Shown here in pieces: positions 40,800-49,910 of a stretch of 64,000 nt of DNA. Made by a program: the position numbers and the translations under genes. Under the pieces are notes generated by a model, which was not told the DNA's origin, ran no database searches, and saw only the letters and a list, made by a program, of their open reading frames with translations. Numbering within the stretch: position 1 is the first letter of the stretch; each line of letters starts with the position of its first letter. The stretch comes from Thamnaconus septentrionalis (lineage: Eukaryota; Chordata; Actinopteri; Tetraodontiformes; Monacanthidae), in assembly GCA_009823395.1 (NCBI GenBank), contig CM020507.1, forward strand, positions 11,708,001-11,772,000. Direction: 5' to 3'.

Positions 40800-41040
40800 A
40801 TGACCGTTTGTATACAGGAACGAAGAAGGAAGTAATTGTCGATTCTGACACCACGACTTCCTGTTTGAGGCTAGCAAAGGCAAATTGCTAACTAGTAGTA
40901 ATATGTCCTATGAGCCCAGTCATTCACCTTAATCATTGTACAGGTATTGGATATTGTGTTGAGTTGAATCATAGATATGATTTATGCAGACAATGTGACA
41001 AGACTCACGTGTGAAGCGGTTAAATTTTTTGAGAACTAAG
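40800..41040 (+). promoter_or_regulatory. Probable GATC promoter and 5' untranslated region
   Basis: This TATA-less stretch has two inverted ETS/GABP-type GGAAGT cores (about 40,828 and 40,855), typical of nuclear genes for mitochondrial proteins, just upstream of the GATC start. The transcription start is not fixed by the sequence. Confidence 0.4.
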
Positions 41041-42124
41041 ATGTCGGTGGTAACCCTCGGTAAATTCTTAAGACGAGGTGCGTCAACCAAGCAGGCTAGG
41101 ACTTCCTTTTACCTGTTCATACATGATGCGTTCTCGGTCGCAACCTTAGATGATTTAAACAGAAGGAGATTATCATCAAGGGGGCACAATACAAATGTAA
41201 CACGTGCGCTGAGTTCTTCACCTGATAACTCCAAGGTAAACAATTTCCGTCTCTTGACCGACACATTGCCCTGGCAGTCTTGATAATTACGTGTGTGTTT
41301 TGGTAGGTCCCAAGTAGTGCAACTTGGGAACCGATACCAGATGAGCAGCTTCCACCGGTATGACACTTATCGTACTATCAAATATATTCCTATTCGTTTG
41401 TCTAAGACACCTTTCCCGTTATTAGGTTTCTATTCTGTCTTAAGAAAGTCGACAGACGTGACTTCTGTATTGAAGCATAATGGTGGGATTCCCTCACAAT
41501 TAACATATCTCATGACAAAAGTTTCTTCCCCAAAAAAGTATTGATTATGAAGTGACATTATAAGAGACACATCTTCTCTTTTTTATGCCGTCAACTCTGC
41601 AGTCTGCGCAAATCCCCGCTGACCTGGTGGACAAACTGGAGCGGCTGGCTTTGGTGGACTTCCGCACCAAGCAGGGCCTGGAGTGTTTGCAGAAAGCCAT
41701 ACGATTTGCAGACCAGCTTCATGTTGTTGATACGTCTGGAGTTGAGCCGATGGACTCCGTACTGGAGGACAGGTATAATACAGACAACTGCAACCTGGTG
41801 AAGCACTTTCACATAGTTACCTGCTTATTTAAACACCACCAGGGCATTACACCTCAGAGATGACATGGTGATGGAAGGAGACTGTACTGAAGAACTACTT
41901 CAGCTTTCCAAAAGCACATTTGAAGAATATTTTGTGGCACCACCAGGTAAAATGCTTAACTGAGTTGCTTGAGACACTTGGGACAACTGCTTATACAGTT
42001 ATCAGATGTATGAATACAGGTTTGTTCAACTCTGTGATGATTTTGTTTTTTATTTCTCACAGGAAACATTCCCCTACCAACAAGGGACAAGAGGGCCGCT
42101 ATACTGAAACACTCAGAGTTCTAA
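41041..42124 (+). CDS. gatc: GATC, mitochondrial Glu-tRNA(Gln) amidotransferase subunit C
   Basis: GATC is the small subunit of the GatCAB transamidosome, which converts Glu-tRNA(Gln) to Gln-tRNA(Gln) in the mitochondrial matrix. Exons: 41041-41235, 41307-41357, 41603-41772, 41843-41946 and 42063-42124. They join in frame to 193 residues. The conserved core starts at about residue 66 with [13 protein letters not shown], then [36 protein letters not shown] and [14 protein letters not shown], all family hallmarks. The first 65 residues are rich in Arg, Ser and Thr, fit a mitochondrial presequence, and are longer than in human (about 136 residues in total). The chosen ATG at 41041 is the first in frame; an upstream GTG at 41011 is not needed. 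It is head to head with AP3S1, with the tRNA pair between. AATAAA lies at 42,173. Confidence 0.95.
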
Positions 42125-42172
42125 TGTTCATAAATGCATCCTTGACATTTATTTTATCCCCTTGTGTTTTTA

Positions 42173-42178
42173 AATAAA
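42173..42178 (+). terminator. GATC polyadenylation signal
   Basis: AATAAA 49 bases after the GATC stop codon, followed by a T-rich stretch. Confidence 0.7.
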
Positions 42179-42479
42179 AACAAAAATCAAGTGGATGTTA
42201 TTTATTTTTTAAAGATCTCATTAAATGTCTCAGTTTCAATCTCATTACCTATAAATGGATAAAGGAAAAAAAACATCAAAAATGTTAAATAAAATATTTG
42301 GCTGCAGTCTGTAGTGGTCTTTTAGATTGTTTTAAATTCATGCCTATCTTTCTTGCTTGTCATATTCACTGCACCCCAGCACGTCTTTATGGTGCCTGTT
42401 TTTACAACAGGACTTGTGTCATTTTGGTTGAATGGAAAGTAGAACTAATGAGGAGGCAGAAAAAAATATGACTGGGCGG

Positions 42480-42496
42480 GAAAACGAAAACGAAAC
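42480..42496 (+). promoter_or_regulatory. Interferon-stimulated response element of ISG15 copy A
   Basis: The sequence GAAAACGAAAACGAAAC contains two overlapping GAAANNGAAA cores, the binding pattern for ISGF3 and IRF factors. It ends 51 bp before the TATA box. It is intact here and shortened in copy B. Confidence 0.9.
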
Positions 42497-42507
42497 CAGA
42501 GTGAAGT

Positions 42508-43252
42508 GGGCGGGGTCGATCAGCTGAGGACGCTGAGTCGCCGACTGTATATAAACAAGTGCCTTGAGGTATTCTCCATCAGCTGCTGGAAGTCGACCAC
42601 GGAACTACTTTCCTCCGTATTCACAAATCTTCGACGACTGCAATAACACAAAGAGGAAATCCCGGAGTTTTTCTTGAAGCGATCTCAAGGTATGGGCGCT
42701 ATTTATCAGTCGAATTATCTGTCTGTCAGTATTCTAGACATTTTTTTGTAACGTTAAGTTACGGTCTTGCAGGTTATCTTCATCATGGACGTAAAAGTCG
42801 TCATGCTCAATGGGGCCACTGTCATCCTGACGGTGAACCCGCAGGACACGGTGGGCTCTCTGAAAAACCGCATCCAGGAGAAAATGAGTGTCCCTCGTCA
42901 CCAGCAGAGTCTGGTGGTGGACAACGGTCAGAGGAGACCTCTCAGCGACGACTCCAAGCCGCTCTCCTCCTACGGTGTGCACTCCGGCTCCCTGGTGACT
43001 TTGCTGGTCACCCAGAGGACCACCATCGAGGTGTTCCTCAGAAACGAGAAGGGCCAGACCAACACCTACGACGTCAAACCCGACGAGACTGTGCTCGCAT
43101 TCAAGGAGATGGTGAAGTGCAGGGAGGGGGTCGAAGTGAGCCAGCAGAGGCTCCTCCACCAGAGCAAGGAGATGGAGAACCACTTGAGGCTGTCCGACTA
43201 CAACGTCACAAATATGAGCACCATCGACCTGCTGTTCCGTCTGAGAGGAGGC
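42508..43252 (+). repeat. 745-bp identical block, copy A
   Basis: By eye every base from just after the response element through promoter, 5' untranslated exon, intron and coding sequence up to the final Gly-Gly codons matches 45,422-46,166. Outside the block the two copies are clearly diverged. This pattern indicates recent gene conversion. Confidence 0.9.
42548..42555 (+). promoter_or_regulatory. TATA box of ISG15 copy A
   Basis: TATATAAA, with transcription expected about 30 bp downstream near 42,580. The 5' untranslated exon ends at 42,689 with a GTATGG donor, and the 83-bp intron ends at 42,772. Confidence 0.85.
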
Positions 43253-43255
43253 TGA
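42785..43255 (+). CDS. isg15: ISG15 copy A, interferon-induced ubiquitin-like protein (mature end encoded directly)
   Basis: ISG15 is the ubiquitin-like modifier induced by type I interferon. It is conjugated to many proteins and also acts free as a signal in antiviral defence. The 156-residue product has two ubiquitin-like domains (about 1-76 and 79-156) joined by a short hinge, and ends in LFRLRGG. The Gly-Gly is followed directly by the stop codon, so no precursor tail has to be removed. The coding sequence is a single exon after an 83-bp intron in the 5' leader (42690-42772), the usual ISG15 layout. The promoter has a double response element and a TATA box, so strong interferon induction is expected. 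A near-twin lies 2,914 bp downstream. Polyadenylation signal AATAAA is at 43,406. Confidence 0.96.
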   Translation: MDVKVVMLNGATVILTVNPQDTVGSLKNRIQEKMSVPRHQQSLVVDNGQRRPLSDDSKPLSSYGVHSGSLVTLLVTQRTTIEVFLRNEKGQTNTYDVKPDETVLAFKEMVKCREGVEVSQQRLLHQSKEMENHLRLSDYNVTNMSTIDLLFRLRGG

Positions 43256-43405
43256 GCGCCGTTTCATACTCATGCCATATGTGGCTGCTAGCAGTACATT
43301 ACCCTACTACTGGATATTTATTTTAATTTTTTTTTGTCTTGGAATCTTTTTTTATATAGAAAGTGTTATTTGTATTTACTGATTATGACATTATAATTGC
43401 CTTGA

Positions 43406-43411
43406 AATAAA
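43406..43411 (+). terminator. Polyadenylation signal of ISG15 copy A
   Basis: AATAAA about 150 nt after the stop, followed by TTTT- and GTGTG-containing sequence. Confidence 0.75.
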
Positions 43412-43682
43412 GTTTTAAAAGAAAATGTGTGCTTTTCTCCCTTTTTTCAAACGTAGGAACGCTACCCTACCTACATTTACTCCTCTGTTTATTCTAAACC
43501 ATTGTGGGAAAGTTATCTATTTAAAAAACAAAGAGAGAGAACAACAGTGTGTTTTGAATGCTCATTTTTTATTTATTAAATGTTTTGTTTTGTTTTTTAC
43601 AAATATATCACATTCCTCAAAGGATAACTCCCTTTTCACCATCTGCTATTTCACAGATTTATTTTTTTTAACTTATACATTT

Positions 43683-43750
43683 GGCCCTGCGATGAACTGG
43701 CGACTTGTCCAGGGTGTACCCTGCCTTCGCCCTAAGACAGCTGGGATAGG
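43683..43750. repeat. Fragment of the common fish interspersed repeat
   Basis: It carries the same GGCGACTTGTCCAGGGTGTACC and GACAGCTGGGATAGG words as the fragment at 38,028. It abuts the decayed PXMP2 exon 5 and replaces its 3' half, so its insertion may have helped to break that copy. Confidence 0.65.
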
Positions 43751-44380
43751 CCACCATGATGACAAAAGCTATTCTGAACTGAAAAGCAATAACAATAGAA
43801 TATTTAGCACTGGCAGCTGACCATTTTGTGCTCACTGGCTATAGAAGTCAGGGGGATATATACAAGACTTGACTTGATTTTACTTACTCGACTTGAATAC
43901 ACACCTGAACAGGCACAAAGTGCACATTGATGAGCTGGAATTGAGTCCAAACCTTCCAGTTCGTCTTTAACGCAGTCCAGTTTGACCTCCCTCTCAAAAA
44001 GTCTGTCCAGCCATTATCCTGAAAATATGTTGGAATTTCTTCTCAATTATCTTTTATCAACACTTTTACATTTTGTGCTCCACATATAGACTGAAATTAG
44101 ATTATAACATTGTCCTTACCTTGATTAAACTAGTGATCTAAGGGGTTAGTGCACAAAAAAATTATACATCACTGCAAGAGACAAAATATTCTTAGCACAC
44201 CATGTAATGTGTTTCAGATATAATCAGACGTTATGAAGCTGTTCTCTTGAGACTCTACTAAAGAGACTGCAAGAGGAATGTGTTTCAGATAGAATCGGAC
44301 CTTAAGAAGCTGGTCCCACTCGATGTTTTCAGATTCTCATGAAAATCAAGTTGGGATAAGTTCATCAGTGAGCAAAAAGA
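43750..44380 (-). pseudogene. Decayed 3' fragment of PXMP2
   Basis: This stretch aligns base for base, with many changes, to 47,020-47,530, which holds the last two exons and part of intron 3 of intact PXMP2. The exon 4 relic is 43,905-44,018 (114 nt against 120). An 8-base deletion and a 2-base insertion alter the reading between them; the flanking AG and GT dinucleotides survive. The exon 5 relic (about 43,750-43,779) keeps only its first part and runs into a repeat. Exons 1-3 are absent, so it cannot make the protein. It follows ISG15 copy A just as PXMP2 follows copy B, which shows that a segment containing ISG15 and the PXMP2 3' end was duplicated. Confidence 0.85.
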
Positions 44381-45390
44381 AAGTGGTTGTAGTTTGCATG
44401 TTTTGAAACTCTTTCAGTGTCCCTTTTTCAATCATGTTGCCAATACGTAGAAAATAATTCAACTAAATTTAAAGATTTCATCAAAATTATTAATTTCCCA
44501 TATTCTAAATGGTGTTATTTAAGGATATTTATGAGTGCTTTTAACCAGTTAAATGTTTCTTTTAAAATTCATGGAAAACTTTAATTAATTATGACAGTTG
44601 TCATTCTTCATGTCTTGAAAAGTTTTCGCTTTCCTTGTAAAGGGGCACACCTTACAGGTCCCATTAGTCACCTGCAGATCCTCAGTTCATCTGTGAATCA
44701 TTCATTTCTCCAGCAGTGTGATCTTTGCTGTGTGGTACACATTGCAGTTATGGATGGCTGCGTTATGCAAAGAAAATAGAAACTGAAGGCATTCTGTGTT
44801 AAGTGTAATAACATCCAGTCAATTACAGTATACAGCAATGGCAGGGGTATAACAACTTTAGTATAACAGGAAGCCTTTCAAGGAAAGGATTAGACCAAAG
44901 ATGCAGTTTGATTCAGTTCAGCAAGATAGTCTGATAACCCTTCTCTCTTACAGGGGTCCACACCTTTCTTCTGGTGCCAAACACCTCAGTCTAAATAAGC
45001 ACTCTTTAAGAATACACTCAAAATTGTAATTATCTTCTTATTCTGTAGAATTGTGCATAACCAGATAGTGCTTAACTTCACCTTAATGTTTTGCACCACC
45101 AAAGGAAAAATTAATTGGGACCTCGATATTTGAAAAACTTAATGTCTCTGAAGACTGTGGGGTGTAGCACACAAAAACACAAAGACTGGGCACATCGGGC
45201 ATCTAGTATTGTTAACATTAAAACCGGTCTATAAGTGCGGTCATCTGAAAATGACCATTGATATGTGCGTGCAGATCATCGATAACTTTACTGGAATTTC
45301 CCTTTCATGTCACTGCGCCGCGATACAAACAGTAAGCAAACACGCCTTTTTTCACAACAGTTTGTGGGAGAAAGGAAAGCAAAACTTATG
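44381..45390. other. Spacer between the duplicated blocks
   Basis: AT-rich sequence present only once; no gene, RNA or clear repeat was recognised. Confidence 0.5.
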
Positions 45391-45399
45391 ACTGGCGGG

Positions 45400-45409
45400 G
45401 AAAACGAAT
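45400..45409 (+). promoter_or_regulatory. Degenerate interferon response element of ISG15 copy B
   Basis: At the matching position to copy A only GAAAACGAAT remains: one GAAA repeat unit is lost and the last core base is changed. Binding by ISGF3/IRF factors is expected to be weaker. Confidence 0.7.
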
Positions 45410-45421
45410 CTAGAGTCAAGG

Positions 45422-46166
45422 GGGCGGGGTCGATCAGCTGAGGACGCTGAGTCGCCGACTGTATATAAACAAGTGCCTTGAGGTATTCTCCATCAGCTGC
45501 TGGAAGTCGACCACGGAACTACTTTCCTCCGTATTCACAAATCTTCGACGACTGCAATAACACAAAGAGGAAATCCCGGAGTTTTTCTTGAAGCGATCTC
45601 AAGGTATGGGCGCTATTTATCAGTCGAATTATCTGTCTGTCAGTATTCTAGACATTTTTTTGTAACGTTAAGTTACGGTCTTGCAGGTTATCTTCATCAT
45701 GGACGTAAAAGTCGTCATGCTCAATGGGGCCACTGTCATCCTGACGGTGAACCCGCAGGACACGGTGGGCTCTCTGAAAAACCGCATCCAGGAGAAAATG
45801 AGTGTCCCTCGTCACCAGCAGAGTCTGGTGGTGGACAACGGTCAGAGGAGACCTCTCAGCGACGACTCCAAGCCGCTCTCCTCCTACGGTGTGCACTCCG
45901 GCTCCCTGGTGACTTTGCTGGTCACCCAGAGGACCACCATCGAGGTGTTCCTCAGAAACGAGAAGGGCCAGACCAACACCTACGACGTCAAACCCGACGA
46001 GACTGTGCTCGCATTCAAGGAGATGGTGAAGTGCAGGGAGGGGGTCGAAGTGAGCCAGCAGAGGCTCCTCCACCAGAGCAAGGAGATGGAGAACCACTTG
46101 AGGCTGTCCGACTACAACGTCACAAATATGAGCACCATCGACCTGCTGTTCCGTCTGAGAGGAGGC
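45422..46166 (+). repeat. 745-bp identical block, copy B
   Basis: Exact match to 42,508-43,252 at a constant offset of 2,914 bp. Identity stops at the Gly-Gly codons; the tail and 3' untranslated region differ. Confidence 0.9.
45462..45469 (+). promoter_or_regulatory. TATA box of ISG15 copy B
   Basis: TATATAAA within the identical block, placed exactly as in copy A. Confidence 0.85.
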
Positions 46167-46190
46167 ATACCCGTGTCATATGTTGTCTGA
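45699..46190 (+). CDS. isg15: ISG15 copy B, with a C-terminal extension
   Basis: This is a second ISG15 gene with the same leader exon, an identical 83-bp intron (45604-45686) and the first 156 codons identical to copy A by eye. It differs at the end. After LRLRGG-type residues it continues for seven more, IPVSYVV, before the stop (163 residues). As with human ISG15, whose precursor also has a short tail, a protease must expose the Gly-Gly before conjugation. Its upstream response element is degraded compared with copy A, so weaker or different induction is likely. AATAAA is at 46,315. It converges with intact PXMP2. Confidence 0.96.
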   Translation: MDVKVVMLNGATVILTVNPQDTVGSLKNRIQEKMSVPRHQQSLVVDNGQRRPLSDDSKPLSSYGVHSGSLVTLLVTQRTTIEVFLRNEKGQTNTYDVKPDETVLAFKEMVKCREGVEVSQQRLLHQSKEMENHLRLSDYNVTNMSTIDLLFRLRGGIPVSYVV

Positions 46191-46314
46191 GAAAAGAGCG
46201 TTAGCCTGATTTAAAGTCATTCCATTTTTTTCTTTGTTTTAATCAAAATAACGATTTTTAAGTTTTAATTTGCTTATTTAAATGCTACTTGGCTTATTAT
46301 TTACCGTACTTAGC

Positions 46315-46320
46315 AATAAA
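46315..46320 (+). terminator. Polyadenylation signal of ISG15 copy B
   Basis: AATAAA 125 nt after the stop, with TTTGTGTTTTC downstream. The copy A counterpart is similar but diverged. Confidence 0.75.
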
Positions 46321-46984
46321 GTTTTTAAAGAATACCTTTGTGTTTTCTCCTTTTTCCAAATGTCGCTCCACCTGTTATTCTAAACCATTGTAGAAAAAAA
46401 AGCAACAATTTGTTTTGACAGCTGAATTTTTTAATATTAATATTTTTATTTAGAAACATTGCACATTTCCATTGAGGATAATTCCCTTTTCACCCCGTGC
46501 TATTCAAAAGATTTTTTTTCTGTGGTATTAGTGGTTTTATGCAGCTTACCACTTGGTCAAAATATATGAAAAATATTACTCAAAGTTCTAATTTGCTATT
46601 TTGTAGGTTTTTTCTAATTTTATTTTTTAAATTATTAGAAGCTCCATGGTGAAGCTGTACTTTAAACATAAGAAACAGAGAGGCACTTTAAAGATTTAAA
46701 CAATTATTTATATGCGTGCGCGTACGTAAGTACGTGTGCGTGTGCGTGTGCGTGTGTGTGTATGTTAAGCACAAGTTATTGTTTTTTCTTAGTACAATTT
46801 TTATAGCAAGTTGCAAGAGCTTGTAAAAAAGCACGAAGTTCTACTATTTTAAATTCATTGTTAGGAAACCCTCTCTGGAGATGCCCTCTGAAACAATTGT
46901 GGAGCCAGTCAAACAGTAGCACAGGTAAAAAGCAGATGTGGTATTCCTCCAAAGTACTTATTCCTGAGAATATCCAAGCAAGCT
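46321..46984. other. Spacer between convergent ISG15 copy B and PXMP2
   Basis: AT-rich 3' untranslated-like sequence of both genes plus a short alternating purine-pyrimidine tract near 46,711-46,760 (GTGCGTGTGCG type). No other gene was seen. Confidence 0.5.
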
Positions 46985-48710
46985 TTATTTTCTCAGGGAT
47001 GCAAGGTACGCATACCAAAAAAAGGCCACCATGTTGGCAAATAGTACCCTGAACTGAAAAGCAAAAACACAGAATTAGAATCCATCCTTAGCACTGGCAG
47101 CTGAACATCTTGCGCTCGCTGACTGGAAGTTAGGGAAATACGCACCTGAACAGGCACAAAGTTGACATTGATGAACTGAAATGGGGTCCAAACCTTCCAG
47201 TTCATCTTTAAGGCAGTCCAGTAAGTTCGTTTGACCTTCCTCTCAAAGTCTGCCCAGCCTTTAGCCTGAAAATATGTTAGAATCCTTCTCAATAAGCAAC
47301 AGTTTTTGCATTGTGTGGTTAACAGAGAGAGTGAAATTAGACTATAATATTGTCCTTAACTTGATGTAACTGATCTCAAAGGGTAGTGTACAAAAAATCT
47401 ATACATCACTGCAAGAGTCAAAATAGCCTTAGCACATCATGGAATGTGTTTCAGACAGACTTTGACCTTGTGAAGCTGGGTGTTTTCATATCCTCACTTA
47501 CAGGTTTGGATAAATTAATCAGTGAGCTGTTGCTTTAACTAAGGACTTCTAAATGAAATCTGTAATGTGCTTCGACAGTGAAATATATATTCTAAATTTG
47601 ACTTTTCTCGACCATTTTTTGTGTGAAAGTGCTGTGGGATAGCAGCCAACTTAATATTAAATCTCACTGTGGTTTCAAAGAGACACAGAGCCCAAATTAG
47701 TAGTCCATTTTTGATTGGTATCACGCTTAGTGAAAGTTAAAATTATAAGAAAATATTTCATGACTTTAGGACAGATCCACGATTTCCCGTTTTCAAATCA
47801 CGTCTATCTGTCAAGGCTCACCTCTAGAATGTTCATCACACTGAAGAAAATGAGCAGAAAGCCAGGAGCAAAGAAAAGGCGGTCCAGGAGAAGACGTTTG
47901 ACTATGCAGTACGGGTCTGTGCTGGGTATCCACAGCTCCATTAGCTGGTAGAAATAGTGGCTCACTGGCCCTGTGATCAAGAGCCTGCAAAACACAACAA
48001 CACTTAGCTTCCAAATAAAATGTTAGGTTTAAGTAAGTTGATAGTAAGTCTATGTGCTTATCTTTTACACCATCACTAATTCAAAATATTAACTTCAGTT
48101 GCCCAGGGGAACAGCATTGACCTGATTTTTTTTTTTTTTTTTTCAGATAACCCATGAGCAGAGATTAAAGTCTCACCCATAGACGGCATATCGTGCAGCT
48201 CCAGCCGCATCAATCTCATTGCATGGGTGTCCATGTTTGGCCTTTTTTCTGGCTTCCAAAGTCTGAGACAGAAGATTCCCCAAAGCGGAAAGGATACCAC
48301 TAAAAAATAATTGACAAACACAAACAAAAATGGCTTTATCAGTGACAGGTAAGCAATGTTTAAGAAATACTTCTGATACACAATCAAAGCAGCTGCATAA
48401 ACTTGCAAGGGGAGTTTTTCTCGGCAGATGCTGATTGGTCAACGCCATTATTGACACAACAAAACAAAGTGGGGTCAATGCTCAGTGACAGAAAGCAACG
48501 ACCTGACTGTATCCATGCAGAATTATATCCATGAAAAGGAACAGGAACACAGCGAGGGGGGTTGCGTTAGTGTCTCAAGACAATAAAGGAAGCTACTGAC
48601 CTCGTCACAGATTTAGTGAGAACGGGGTATTTCTTCAGGAGGAGGAGATACTGCTGCAACAGCCGGATATGGATGGCCGCATCTCGGATAGGTCGGCTTT
48701 CCACAGGCAT
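46985..48710 (-). CDS. pxmp2: PXMP2, peroxisomal membrane protein 2 (PMP22)
   Basis: PXMP2 is a Mpv17/PMP22-family protein that forms a small-solute channel in the peroxisomal membrane. Minus-strand exons: 48601-48710, 48177-48299, 47822-47984, 47146-47265 and 46985-47053. They join in frame to 194 residues, against 195 in human. Landmarks are YPVLTKSVTSGILSALGN in the first membrane segment, ARYAVYGLLITGPVSHYFY, RLLLDRLFFAPGFLLIF, then NWKVWTPFQFINVNFVPVQ (the Mpv17 family signature) and the final FRVLFANMVAFFWYAYLA. Four membrane-spanning segments are expected. The start at 48710 matches the family N-terminal length. In human it sits beside POLE, but POLE is not seen here. A broken copy of its last exons lies at 43,750-44,380. 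Confidence 0.96.
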
Positions 48711-49087
48711 TGTCCACCGACTGACTGTGCCTCACACGGCCGCGACGGAGCTGACAGGAACCAAGCTTGGGACATGCTGCGGCGATATCTTCCTGTCAAC
48801 GTCATTGTGTGATTGCTAGGGCCACGCCCCCAAGGGGAACACTACCATAGATATGAACACGACCGGTGTTGTGTCGCATTCTGAACCCGTAGCCTGAAAA
48901 AGGCGACGCCTATCGCGGGAACGCGCACAAGTCGCTCGACATGAAAAGTGAAATACGCAGACCCGAATTCATACCGAGCTAAAGACGGGACGGCTTAATA
49001 TTCTGGTTTTATTGTTCTCGAAAACCGACGGCACGTAGTGTGTAAGCTGCGTCAAACACTTGTTGCCGTTTAGACCAAGATGTTAAA
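48711..49087. promoter_or_regulatory. CpG-containing upstream region of PXMP2
   Basis: A CpG-rich, TATA-less stretch lies between the PXMP2 start and an open frame on the other strand at 49,088. It could drive transcription in both directions. Confidence 0.4.
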
Positions 49088-49330
49088 ATGGCCACTGTTG
49101 CGTTAAATTTCCCTCCAATGGAAATAAGGGAAATGTCATACACGTCAAACTTGTTCAGGATTCACATACTGCTGGTTCCATCTGCAGTTTTCTACACTTC
49201 TCATGCTGTGACAAAAGAAGAACATGATTTCTCAAGAGGAGCTGGAAAGTGTCTTGTGGGAAGTAGTTGTGAAGGCAACTGTATTTTTTTTTTTAATAAT
49301 TTAATCTTTGTACTGTCTCTGTCTTCATGA
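49088..49330 (+). CDS. Unrecognised 80-residue open frame opposite PXMP2
   Basis: This ATG has a strong context (A at -3, G at +4) just after a CpG-rich promoter-like stretch. The frame codes 80 residues beginning MATVALNFPPMEIREM and ends with a hydrophobic segment (IFFFNNLIFVLSL) encoded partly by a poly-T run. I do not recognise it. It could be a small intronless gene, the first exon of a longer transcript, or chance. The AATAAA at 49,465 lies in what looks like a retroelement tail, so it is weak support. Confidence 0.2.
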   Translation: MATVALNFPPMEIREMSYTSNLFRIHILLVPSAVFYTSHAVTKEEHDFSRGAGKCLVGSSCEGNCIFFFNNLIFVLSLSS

Positions 49331-49349
49331 TGTCTTCTATTTTGTCGAA

Positions 49350-49495
49350 GAGTCTATTGACACCTTGCAAAGGGACTACCTATGGAAAATTAGCCTTCAG
49401 CTAACTCGGGTATATTTACTTTCTCATGGAAATGTTGATTCATGTACTTCGTCCCTTTTTTAAAAATAAAGAATTTTAATTTGAATTTGAATAGT
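49350..49495 (+). mobile_element. Probable retrotransposon 3' tail
   Basis: The stretch has the character of a fish retroelement 3' end: a GGGACTACCTATGG block, a CTAACTCGGGTATATTTAC block, AATAAA, and a terminal run of TTTGAATTTGAAT units. It is recognised from general familiarity with fish repeats; the family was not determined. Confidence 0.45.
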
Positions 49496-49910
49496 CAGGT
49501 TATATTGCACCTCAAGAAAAAAAACAAAAAACCATAATGCTCTATAAACCAATCTTGACAGAGGTCAGTGTAACTTGTCTCTCACAATTTCTTAAAATGT
49601 TTCTGACCAAATTTGCCTCAAATATCCACAACCCGATTACAGCTTTGATAGCAGAGAGCAGATGAACAAAACTCCCACAAACTAATAGAATAGAACTTTT
49701 TTTTAATAAAAATGAAGGAAAAAAAACTGTATAAAAACAAAATATTTACAACTGAAAATGGAAAAAGGTTTCAGAAAGGGCAATTTTTACAGCCAAAGTG
49801 AACTTGCTGATAAAGAATTCTCAACACAGAACATGTGTGGAGAGGAGCTTAGTGGTGATTTTTGGTTTACAGTGAACATGCATGTCAAAAAATCTGACAG
49901 GTTTAACAAG

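Noticed and set aside
42734..43273. 179-residue antisense frame over ISG15 copy A (and its twin over copy B)
   Set aside because: Antisense shadow of the conserved coding sequence; it matches no family and is duplicated only because the gene is.
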